46,672 bases of DNA from a virus, in IMG/VR virus record IMGVR_UViG_3300025543_000050, positions 1-46,672 of that record; one strand, written 5' to 3'. The notes below the pieces were generated by a model that was not told where the DNA came from, searched no databases, and saw nothing but the letters and a program-made list of their open reading frames with translations. Positions 8,701 through 15,435 of the stretch are shown piece after piece; positions within the stretch are counted from its first letter, which is position 1, and every line of letters starts with the position of its first letter. Both the position numbers and the translations under genes were made by a program.

Positions 8701-11700
8701 GCTGATTGAACACCTCATCCTGCGCACCCTCATTGACAGCCCAGTCAGGCAGCAGCCCGATCTTCTGATCAGCGAAGTGGGTATCTTCAACCTTGGCGGT
8801 ACGGTTGGTCTCACCATAGGGACCATAGTTTAACCAGCTGTTCTGGCCACGGGTTTCGCTTGTAAGAGCTTTCCTGGCCTCAGGTGAGTACATGGCCCAG
8901 TGAGCACGCCACGCGTTCTCCTCGCCTGCTGCACGGAATCCGACGCCTTCTTTAGCATGACCGAAGTAATCATGAACCACACGGAACACGTCGTTGGCCA
9001 GCATTGGCACGCCGTTTGCATCCTTAAACTTGGTGTCCTGCAGCAGCGGGTTATCCAGTGGATCGAATGTCTCGTCGCTGCCGAACCCATCCTTGGTGCT
9101 GAACACCCACATGTGGTTATTGTCGTTGATGTCGTCGATGACCAGACGCGGGGTTGCTGCGTAAGGGTCGATCAGATTCCCTTCAGCATCTGTCTCGGTG
9201 ATGAACTCAGCAACGAACCCGGTCTCGAGGATGGCCTCGTACTGGGCCACCGTCTCGTCGATCATTTGTTGATAGGCAGCCTTTACCGCTGGATCACTGG
9301 GGTTGTGCTCCATGGCGTCGAATGCCGCAGCAATGCGCTCAGCACGAGCCGGATCGACCGGGGCGTACATGGTTGGCGGGGTGTATTCCAACCCAACCGA
9401 TTCCATGTACTTCCTGGCAACACTCTCAATTACTGGGTTGTGCTTGGGTTCGAACCCTTCGATGTTGCGGGGGAGTCCTTGGAGGCTGCCGTCGCTCTCG
9501 CGGCCATTCCCCTGATCCTGCCCACTCTGTTGTTCCAGGAGCCGAGTGCCTCTTCGTACTCGCTCAGGCTTTTGTACTGACTTGGTCTCGGACTGTTTGG
9601 CAGCTTCTTCATTACTTATCTCCATGAACACCACATCAGGGGTGCCCATTGTTTCAATGTCCCATCCTTCTGGGGCTAATTCAGGGTTGAATGTTTCTCG
9701 TCCTACTTCCACAAAACCGTACTTGGCATACCCTTCGGTAAGTGGTCCTTCAAACGCATCAAGACGACGCACACCGTTGCGAATCGCCTCGGGCACCATC
9801 ACGCCCATTGCGCCTTCAATGGTGGAGTCAGGGTGTTTAAATACTGAAACCAGGTCACCTTGCCGAGTGATAGCAAAGCCAGCCTTACCATCATCGTATA
9901 GGAAAAGGTCCATCTTGGCATAGTCGTCTTTCGGCCAGATGACTACGGCCGCGCCATTCTTGTGGTCAGCCTTGGCTTTACTGAGTGCTTTGTAAAACTC
10001 ATCAACAATCGCAGTATCCTTCAGCGTAATGTTACCGGGCAGCTCTCCACGAGGGGTGCGTTCACCGGCGGCCTCGCGTTCTTTTTTAGCATTCTCCATT
10101 GCCTTGTCAGCAGATGCTTTGTCGGTGCCGATACCGAACGACAGTCGCGGACCGGTCAGTGTTCCTGATTCACTGGCAACACTCTGACTTTGCAAAGACG
10201 CTTGAGCTTTTTCTATCGCACTTTGAATCTCAGCAGGGGAGGCCCCGGCGACATAAAACTCATCACCGGACACATGGTAGGCCTTGCCATCGCTGGACTC
10301 GTGCAGTGCTGAGGCAATCAACTTCAGCATCTCATCGCCTGCGTTATGACCGAGAGAGTCATTCACAGCTTTAAGTGAGTCGGCATCGATGCTTGCAATT
10401 GCCGGGTATTTACCGGTGTCTTCAGAAAAAGCTCGACGGTTGTTAATTCCTGTCAGCTCGTTGCGATACAGGGCGTCGTATTTTTCATCAGGTGACATTG
10501 CATCAAAGGCAGCACGACGTTGAGTATCAACTCGACGATCAGACTGCCGGTTGTCAGTTTGCACGGTTTCACTTGCCGCACGTCGATCTGTGGCCGGTGC
10601 TACTCTTGATTGTATTTCTTCCGGGGATATTTCTGGGCGCAGTGCATCCAGTCGACCGGTCTGCGGCCCCTCTACCCTGAATCCGCGATCGGCATAGAGC
10701 TTGGCAACCGGTATCCCGGTGCGCTCTGACAGGGCTGCAAAGTAGGCAGGAACCACTTCACTCATGACACGAGCGTACTGCGGGTCAACCTGCCCGGTGT
10801 CGATGAGTTGGTCGCGCACGGTTTCGTAGATCCGTTGTGACTCAACATACTGAACTGACTGCTGCTCTTTTTCGGCAATGATTCCTTTGATCTGGTTCTC
10901 AAACTCAACCGCATCATTGGCCAATCTGAACGGTGTCGGAAGACTGGCGTCCGTGGTCATGTGTTCGCGCAGTGCTGTGAAGTGGTCGGTACCGGCCAGA
11001 GCTACACCGAAGTCGGCTATTGGTACTTGAATCTCCCCACCAAGGGTCGCTGCTTCGCGCACCTGAGCTGCCAGCAGCTTTAGCCCTGGGTCAGCATTGA
11101 TCTCCTCAGGCGTCTTTGTCTGCAGATACAGAGCGGTCTGAGGACCATCGATAAATACAGTGGTGTTCTGACCGGCATCAGCCTTCTCAACAAACTGCTT
11201 GAAGACGTCATCACTGCGCTCACGCACCGACAATTGCGACAGCGCGTCGTTGACCAGATCCAGATGAACCTGCGCCTTGCCGGCCTGCTTGGCCCTTTGG
11301 TCTTGATATGCAACAGCACTGCTGACGACGGTGGACGGGAGACCGATGGTAACGGCCGCCTGAGCGCCTTTGTTCGCAGCCTCGAGAGCACGGGGTGCCT
11401 GCTCGAAGATGTCATCGAGTGTGGACGATAGCGTCTCCTCGGTGAATGCGCCGTCATCAAACAGCTGCATGAACTCACCGGTCACGATGTTGCTGGTTTC
11501 CTGGAGCCCTTCAACAACGCCCTCGGTACCGACAGCTGTCAGATACCGACCGGCGATTTGACCTGCAATTTCCCTGCCAGTTTGGGTACCCAGAGCCTGC
11601 TTAACCTTGTTGCGGATTATTCTACGCATCACAGGGGTGACAGTACGACCCAGTGCTCGCAAGGTAACCATCTCGAGAGCGGCGTTTATACCACCCACAA

Positions 11701-12793
11701 CAATAGCACCGGTGGCTGCCAGGTCTGGATCCAGTTTTCGGCCACCCTGTCTCATGCCCTTGACGAAATCCGGGTCAAGGTTCTCTGTCGACAGTCTGGT
11801 CGGATCCAGCGGTTCGGAATAATCACGCGCAGGCTCAGGCACCGGGGTGTCCGGAAGCGGGACGACGTGCTGTTTGTTGTCGGTCATCTCAACAAATTCG
11901 TTGAACGCCAGACCGGCTTCAAGGTTGAATGCTCCGATGGCTACACCAGCACGACCACCCAGCTTTGCGCCAGCGATCCCGGTGGCGACCGCGCCAGGAC
12001 CGGTTACTACACCTACACCGAGACCAATGCTGCCGCCTATAGCTGTTCCCTTCAACCCTTCAGCAAGGATGTTACCCATGATGGGCAGCATCTCTGAAGC
12101 AACAATAGGTGACTCCTGGAGCCAGTTGTAATTGGGTTCTCCGTTTTTAGAGATGATTTCTTCGTTGTTGAATCCGGTGTTGGTGACAGTGTCACGGCGC
12201 TTCTGTATATCAGCAAGGTCGGCCATGTCCTGGTCGGTTACACCGAGCTCATTGACGCCAAGGTGCTTCCACAATCGACCCATGCCGATCTCGGATTCCC
12301 GCACGATATCTTGACCGCGTTGGAATGACTCAGTCAGATGATCAACGTATCCTTTTCCGAGGATTGCATCTTCCGCTTTCATCATGGCGGGGACTTCGTC
12401 GTGAACCACCATGGCCGAGTCGTAGTTGGTCAGGATCTCATGGGTTGCCGGGTTCTTGCGCATCATCTCAGGGATGTTGAGCATCTTGACAGCCTCGGCA
12501 TGCTCAATGCGCGGTCGATTGCCACGAATAGATTGGAGTGTCAGCCCAGTGGATTTCTTGAGTTTAAGCTCTTTGGCACCCTGCTCCGGGGGCACCTTCA
12601 TCGCTTCACTGAGTGTGCCGGGTGCAGTAGATCCGGTCAGTGACCGGATTTCATCCATGTCAACACTGTCAAACTGAGAGGGTTTGGCTGAGGGTTTTTT
12701 GACACCTGCCGCGACGACGGGCTCTGCTTTCTGAGGTGTAGTATCAGTCAGTGCTCTGATTTCGTTCAAGTCGACATTGTCAAATTGCGACAT
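2795..12793 (-). CDS. Giant polyvalent ejection-type protein (3332 aa): GGDEF, acetyltransferase-like, zincin and ADP-ribosyltransferase-like domains
   Basis: This single uninterrupted frame covers 21% of the genome and lies where T7-like phages encode ejected core proteins. Seen in order: a duplicated SQFDxVDxxEIRxLT motif (residues 2-16, 39-53); a glycine-rich hydrophobic stretch (249-300); a GGDEF diguanylate-cyclase-like domain (770-900) with ELTGINNRR, DADSLKAVND and SGDEF (842-846); an acetyltransferase-like region (915-1060); a domain with HDYFGH (1274-1279); an unnamed large-polyvalent-protein region (about 1450-1720); a zincin motif HEFAH (1907-1911); an ADP-ribosyltransferase-like domain starting WYHGS (1972-2110) inserted before the rest of the zincin (about 2150-2200); then about 1100 mostly helical residues with hydrophobic stretches and an acidic PDDDDDD run near the C-terminus. 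Polyvalent phage proteins are known to be injected with DNA and to protect or manipulate the host. Domain names are from motif recognition; activity is not shown. Confidence 0.85.
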   Translation of the reverse strand: MSQFDNVDLNEIRALTDTTPQKAEPVVAAGVKKPSAKPSQFDSVDMDEIRSLTGSTAPGTLSEAMKVPPEQGAKELKLKKSTGLTLQSIRGNRPRIEHAEAVKMLNIPEMMRKNPATHEILTNYDSAMVVHDEVPAMMKAEDAILGKGYVDHLTESFQRGQDIVRESEIGMGRLWKHLGVNELGVTDQDMADLADIQKRRDTVTNTGFNNEEIISKNGEPNYNWLQESPIVASEMLPIMGNILAEGLKGTAIGGSIGLGVGVVTGPGAVATGIAGAKLGGRAGVAIGAFNLEAGLAFNEFVEMTDNKQHVVPLPDTPVPEPARDYSEPLDPTRLSTENLDPDFVKGMRQGGRKLDPDLAATGAIVVGGINAALEMVTLRALGRTVTPVMRRIIRNKVKQALGTQTGREIAGQIAGRYLTAVGTEGVVEGLQETSNIVTGEFMQLFDDGAFTEETLSSTLDDIFEQAPRALEAANKGAQAAVTIGLPSTVVSSAVAYQDQRAKQAGKAQVHLDLVNDALSQLSVRERSDDVFKQFVEKADAGQNTTVFIDGPQTALYLQTKTPEEINADPGLKLLAAQVREAATLGGEIQVPIADFGVALAGTDHFTALREHMTTDASLPTPFRLANDAVEFENQIKGIIAEKEQQSVQYVESQRIYETVRDQLIDTGQVDPQYARVMSEVVPAYFAALSERTGIPVAKLYADRGFRVEGPQTGRLDALRPEISPEEIQSRVAPATDRRAASETVQTDNRQSDRRVDTQRRAAFDAMSPDEKYDALYRNELTGINNRRAFSEDTGKYPAIASIDADSLKAVNDSLGHNAGDEMLKLIASALHESSDGKAYHVSGDEFYVAGASPAEIQSAIEKAQASLQSQSVASESGTLTGPRLSFGIGTDKASADKAMENAKKEREAAGERTPRGELPGNITLKDTAIVDEFYKALSKAKADHKNGAAVVIWPKDDYAKMDLFLYDDGKAGFAITRQGDLVSVFKHPDSTIEGAMGVMVPEAIRNGVRRLDAFEGPLTEGYAKYGFVEVGRETFNPELAPEGWDIETMGTPDVVFMEISNEEAAKQSETKSVQKPERVRRGTRLLEQQSGQDQGNGRESDGSLQGLPRNIEGFEPKHNPVIESVARKYMESVGLEYTPPTMYAPVDPARAERIAAAFDAMEHNPSDPAVKAAYQQMIDETVAQYEAILETGFVAEFITETDAEGNLIDPYAATPRLVIDDINDNNHMWVFSTKDGFGSDETFDPLDNPLLQDTKFKDANGVPMLANDVFRVVHDYFGHAKEGVGFRAAGEENAWRAHWAMYSPEARKALTSETRGQNSWLNYGPYGETNRTAKVEDTHFADQKIGLLPDWAVNEGAQDEVFNQPAYDNAAEVYDAVRDNFLNNLDIESGFDEVLDAEHWSPQERQFLKALDSNDWLGFDNPAGAIEAALSGDINNWEPSQSLKAAIGKLVNNQGVLFYQAVSLRKGTETLKRFGLHPDKTHKTRDIAAALEARQRSKHGHIPKDDRSPGTSSKIAKWMVEEVLFEMETPEKSGAGWYSEKFQRALDIFGEEFPELKTDDSARNLMTSLIAITSDGQKVVPNFAMAVDIYRNYKKTGKLSTSRGHTRQASININIKNIQNLLDEMGPVEMHNHLMEELTVSELNKLAKEKGVDFSTDYKADVTLPRAAIVFGPKLGAFYANLMGSHGYLTMDRWWTRTFNRYRGSLLQNVSGSGENTTDSKGRKIGLARFKEMIGEPNISDDEALSKTVEHRNSYEKKNYKNGTDVERAANTLYKQAFENIEDAPYNASDRSFMLEAVNKAQKNLKRRGKDVSIADIQAMLWYYEKRLYGDLGARQSADISYEEAAKRVVDTTGGRLAQGGLDEVVPVGEEIFNAEGQENSQVNGYYDPANSLIRLTESSNLSTFLHEFAHFMYEMEMKHDGEHLPAINSWLLRHSDKIAKEANRYLGTGGNVLEQSKQAAEAAGFDTSKVWYHGSQAANIEAFTPGRAGTTFFSVDEGYSKQYGKNVYPVYLKLENTADLIDNPEHRQIIIDAFNEQGGWAEFNEDVMEDRDSPNYDPAIDDIWEISDYVMDVLQEKGFDSVRQSEDVGDNAYLVVGVFDPANIRSVNAAFDPAQAGSSNLLAQGQDSTGAAGSITQQDVEDYIKYRSTGDAVKDSAIRRATHEQFARAWEQYLMEGKAPTIELQNAFRVFARWMTQLYNTLRGRLDNNLDDEMRQVFDRLIATEEQIEIAMARDKFAPLFTDAAMAGKTEEEFAAYKEKVAKVKDEAAETLRIKLINEITRTQQLWWRQEKADVTDDEKERLSEQPIYLAIERLTNGQFKMDRETVKEMVGEDRTNKRGVKSRVVPQKLLAMTVPGAEGVTPDDAAAFFGFSTGEEFIQTLLGTPTLTEAAEAAAEQVMLDRHGDIMNDGTIAQMADLALQNEQKAELLLTELRMLRSGPKKQSVDRAVMEQMAEDRIARLNYTQMFPEKYRKAEIRAAQEAAVALSQGDTEAAAQAKMRQLLNYFLARKATDAKAKTVATVDFMARYNKKSIRQRIMRAENGYMEQIDKILGRFEFRKSKSMKSVDTKNESLQSWAEKRTATEGDALALHPAVLDELYSVHWKKVKFSDLQGIHNSVKNIEHVAKYLDKITLLEDQRNFAELVDQVVTHLDEQPTVYSAQRTTVNEERKTVRWAMAQMSKMPWVMTMLDGGERAGFMHRLIMQPMNEAYNQSMELWKEVGAPVMELLQQRSPEDKKRHLKKLLIPEIKDAKNDGVLMGHQVLAVALNVGNRSNLRKMLLGEGWARPDVEEDITLNNPKLQAVLAYMTESDWILVQKIWDQMDTLYPMLAEVHRKTTGLTPPKVEAAPIQTKWGEFRGGYYPVKYDPYRSQRGEESQEKADNETDSMFAGGASLQQQVTAGATNERTGFYDPIRLSLDVVHNHFHETIQYISFHDAVRQINRLFRNKPVADAIKRVIGPEEFAQFKPWLNDIAKEGREGRTKNEWERAFGKLRFGVTLGVMGFKASTGLMQLLGIYNTAGEVGPKHVYKALRNIIGSPDTMKAAWQFAVDNSKVMNHRAKTMDREINSAMKVIEGKSGFKAAVQEASMKHIAYIQTYLVDLPTWHAAYSKGMEQWGDEQRAFRYADWAVENIQGSGATKDMASLMRNQSEAFRMFTMFMTFFSSLWNMERDLVQGARAGRYSVTSVAAKAMFYFVLPVLTEELMRNGLPDDDDDDSYVQKMLLATATYPAQSVPVLRDMVNGSLGEYRYNPSPVLGVIEQGIRTIPEMAARGFTDEEITKGQWKGGTKFVGAALGIPGVNQAWSTGEHLYQVMKEGEDLALQRMLYGPER

Positions 12794-12803
12794 TTCTTAA
12801 CCC

Positions 12804-14465
12804 TTAGTCTAGTGATTTGTCCCGTCTTTCATACATTCCCCAGATGACTGCAGGGGTTTCCGGGATCGGTGGGTTCGCGCTTCTCAGCTTCTCGCGAATC
12901 TGGTCCAGCTTCTCACGCGGTATTTCATTGACCGCTTCCAGTAAGGGTGCCTTCCTATCCCATGGTATCATCCCGAAGAGCGAGTCCTCTATCACCATGT
13001 CGGCGCTTAACTGGTGGAGCATGTCAGTAAACTCTTGAGACGTGAGTTTAGCGCCTTTCTGAGTTTCTCGGAAGTCCTTCTCGGCATCGATCAATCCGTA
13101 AAAAAGATCGGCCCGTTCTCTTTGCACCTTCGACCACTTCGTTGATTTAGTGCCGATTACTTTTTCAAGCACATCAGTGGTCTGTGCAGCCCGGGTACGA
13201 CCGACCTGGTGGTCCGTCGCTTCGCTGCCTGTGGGGTTTCTGAGACTGTATTGCTTGTCGATCAGCTTCTTCTGATCGGAAGGTGACAGTCCTCCCTCAC
13301 GCGACACATCAAGTTTCAGGAACTCTTGCTCAGACATGGCGCGGATCTGGTTATACCGAGTCATGTCAGTTTTGATATTGTCGCCTGATGTCAGGTTTTT
13401 ACGCTGAGTGGGGGTCAGATTCTCCCATGCGTCAGGGTTTTGTGATATCCACTGGTTGATTGAATTTCCACTCCTGACATACAAATCAGCATCGTTGTAG
13501 CTGGCTACACTTTGTTCCTTCTTCACGGTCTCTTTCTGATTCCACAGGTACATCGCCTCACTGATCGCCTTGTCGCGCAGCTCCGGATCCTCGATGTTTC
13601 CGAGGGCTTCCATAACCTGACCGCGATCCTGGGCACTATTGACGGCTTTTGTAGCCAAGGCGATCCCCTGTGATGTCACATACTGGGTGTGCTCTGATTT
13701 CTGCTTGGCCACGATCTTGGCCTCGATGTCCACTTTATCCGGACCCTCGAGCATCTCACCGTAGGTGGTGCCGTCTCCGTGGGCCTTCTCATTCATCAGA
13801 TCCGTGGCGGCAGATGAGGATGAGTTGACGGCAGCCAGCAGTGCATTTTTGGCAAACGATGACCGGAAGTTCTGCAGCTTTTCGGCTTTTGCTTCCGCAC
13901 CGATGCCTGCCTTGTCAGCGGCGAGGGCTGCCTGCCTCTCACCGGCTATTCTAAATTCAAGCAGCTTTTCAGGCTGGGTGTGATAGAGCGCGGCATCTTC
14001 CAGAGAGTTTTCAATGGTGGCCTCAATGGTGGCCATCTCCCACGTATCCAGGCCTTTGGTGGAGTGTCGATCGATATCAACCCGTGCCCGAGTGATGTGG
14101 TTGTCAGCAACCTTGTTGAACATCTCCCTCGCGGTGGACGACTTAAACTGGCCGGCATAGGTTTCTTTCAGCTTGTCCAGACTCTCGCTAATGACAGGAG
14201 CGCCGTCATACGCGTCACGACCATTGGTGTTGAAGTACCCGGTCTTCGGGCTGAAGAACAGGTCATTCTTCTCACGCTCAAACTTTACCAGTGCGTCCTC
14301 TGCCTCAGTCTCATCACGCTTTTTCTGCATGATCGACAGACCGTCAGCAAGCTGTCCAGCGCCAGCAGCGAGGTTTTGAATACCACTATCAGCAGTACGA
14401 GCACGAGGGCCAGTAGCAACACCAGTGGTAAAGCGATTCGCTCCATATTGTTCAACCTTCGGCAT
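12804..14465 (-). CDS. Internal virion (core/ejection) protein
   Basis: This 553-aa protein is almost entirely predicted alpha-helical and rich in Ala, Glu, Lys and Asp, with no signal peptide. The N-terminus (VEQYGANRFTTGV, then ARTADSGIQNLAAGAGQLADGL) has the small-residue character common to the second core protein of T7-like podoviruses (the gp15 position). It lies between the gp14-like gene and the giant protein, with gaps of only 10 bp on each side, so the three probably form the internal core that is ejected to build the trans-envelope channel. I see no catalytic motif. Confidence 0.7.
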   Translation of the reverse strand: MPKVEQYGANRFTTGVATGPRARTADSGIQNLAAGAGQLADGLSIMQKKRDETEAEDALVKFEREKNDLFFSPKTGYFNTNGRDAYDGAPVISESLDKLKETYAGQFKSSTAREMFNKVADNHITRARVDIDRHSTKGLDTWEMATIEATIENSLEDAALYHTQPEKLLEFRIAGERQAALAADKAGIGAEAKAEKLQNFRSSFAKNALLAAVNSSSSAATDLMNEKAHGDGTTYGEMLEGPDKVDIEAKIVAKQKSEHTQYVTSQGIALATKAVNSAQDRGQVMEALGNIEDPELRDKAISEAMYLWNQKETVKKEQSVASYNDADLYVRSGNSINQWISQNPDAWENLTPTQRKNLTSGDNIKTDMTRYNQIRAMSEQEFLKLDVSREGGLSPSDQKKLIDKQYSLRNPTGSEATDHQVGRTRAAQTTDVLEKVIGTKSTKWSKVQRERADLFYGLIDAEKDFRETQKGAKLTSQEFTDMLHQLSADMVIEDSLFGMIPWDRKAPLLEAVNEIPREKLDQIREKLRSANPPIPETPAVIWGMYERRDKSLD

Positions 14466-14475
14466 CGTTATATCC

Positions 14476-14985
14476 TCATGGTGCTGTGGTTGTCAGCGAG
14501 CTGATCGGAGCATTGGCTGCACTGCTTGAGTTATACCACTTACCGGCCACCTGACCGCCGGTGCTCAGCAGAGACCCGACAGCAGAAATCTTACCGGCCT
14601 TCGCTGCGTTCTTGCCCTGCTGCCGGGTGAGCTTCGCCTGTTCGTTCATGCTTTTGACTTCATCATCAGCGGTAGATCTGATCCGAAGTGCATCAGTCTC
14701 ACCGATATCGAGAGTGTCGGTCTGAAGGTCCAGCGCAGAGCCTGACGACACGTCGACACCGCTGGCTCCAAACTTGGCACGTTGTTTGCTCATCAACTCG
14801 GCAACCTGGCGCCGGTGATCGTTTTCCTTCTCCGTGTACGCGTTCCGGGTTTTGACAGCTTCGTTCTCTGTCTGGCGAGCGTTATACTTCGCCACAGCGT
14901 CGGCTTGCTGCCCTTCCTGGTACATACCGTATGCGGATAAAAGCCCAGACCCTATGGTCATTGCTGCTGCTGCTGGAACACACAT
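14476..14985 (-). CDS. Internal virion protein, T7 gp14-like
   Basis: This 169-aa protein begins with a short hydrophobic helix (AAAAMTIGSGLLSAYGMY) followed by a long charged helix and then the GVDVSSGSALDLQTDTL segment that is characteristic of the gp14-like 'internal virion protein B' family. It ends in a second helical glycine/alanine stretch (ISAVGSLLSTGGQVAGKW). In T7, gp14 is ejected first and forms an outer-membrane pore; the same role is inferred here. It is 2 bp from the DUF2833-type gene upstream and 10 bp from the next core gene. Confidence 0.75.
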   Translation of the reverse strand: MCVPAAAAMTIGSGLLSAYGMYQEGQQADAVAKYNARQTENEAVKTRNAYTEKENDHRRQVAELMSKQRAKFGASGVDVSSGSALDLQTDTLDIGETDALRIRSTADDEVKSMNEQAKLTRQQGKNAAKAGKISAVGSLLSTGGQVAGKWYNSSSAANAPISSLTTTAP

Positions 14986-14987
14986 GT

Positions 14988-15389
14988 CTATCTCTCCAAG
15001 TGGAACCGGTGGAATAGCTCGCCATTCGCACCCATGGGGATCGAGTCATCGAAACGGAACCCGAGCCACTTCAACCAGTTAATGCTGAGACTGCTTCCAG
15101 CCCAGCAATAATTCTCTAACCGTGGGCAAATCTCAAGCATTTGATTCACAACAATTTTAGATTGTTTCGCGAACTCGCGATAGTGCTTGACTACGTGATC
15201 CGTGCCCAATGCCCACGGGACTCCCTTGCCCGTGAGTATATCAGTTTTAACCAGACCAAAAATAGCGAGAACATCGTCATCAACTGAAGCGACTGACAGG
15301 TAATTAGAGATCTTCAATCCCTGCAGGATCGCAGCCGCTGGCGTCTCAGAGGACGCAGCCTGTATCTCCAGTCTGTCGTCCTCACGCAT
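14988..15389 (-). CDS. DUF2833 / T7 gp13-like acetyltransferase-fold virion protein (start uncertain)
   Basis: The product matches the DUF2833 pattern from residue 1 of this call: MREDDRLEIQAAS, then GVPWALGTDHV, then LENYCWAGSSLSINWLKWLGFRF, an acetyl-CoA-binding-like fold without obvious catalytic assignment. T7 gp13 of this family is needed for assembly of the internal core. The start is a problem. Family members have about 15-20 further residues, and the frame does continue upstream as KCSPPDLKSINYIIDH, but there is no ATG or GTG there. The only upstream option is TTG at 15539, which would overlap the tail-tube gene by 104 bp. I give the in-frame ATG at 15389 (133 aa). A non-standard start or a base error near 15435 is possible. 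Confidence 0.7.
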   Translation of the reverse strand: MREDDRLEIQAASSETPAAAILQGLKISNYLSVASVDDDVLAIFGLVKTDILTGKGVPWALGTDHVVKHYREFAKQSKIVVNQMLEICPRLENYCWAGSSLSINWLKWLGFRFDDSIPMGANGELFHRFHLER

Positions 15390-15435
15390 GTGATCGATGA
15401 TATAGTTGATCGACTTGAGATCAGGCGGTGAGCAC

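Noticed and set aside
2795-12793. N4-type virion RNA polymerase as an explanation for the giant protein
   Set aside because: The length is similar, but I see no T7/N4 RNA polymerase catalytic motifs; the visible domains are those of polyvalent effector proteins.
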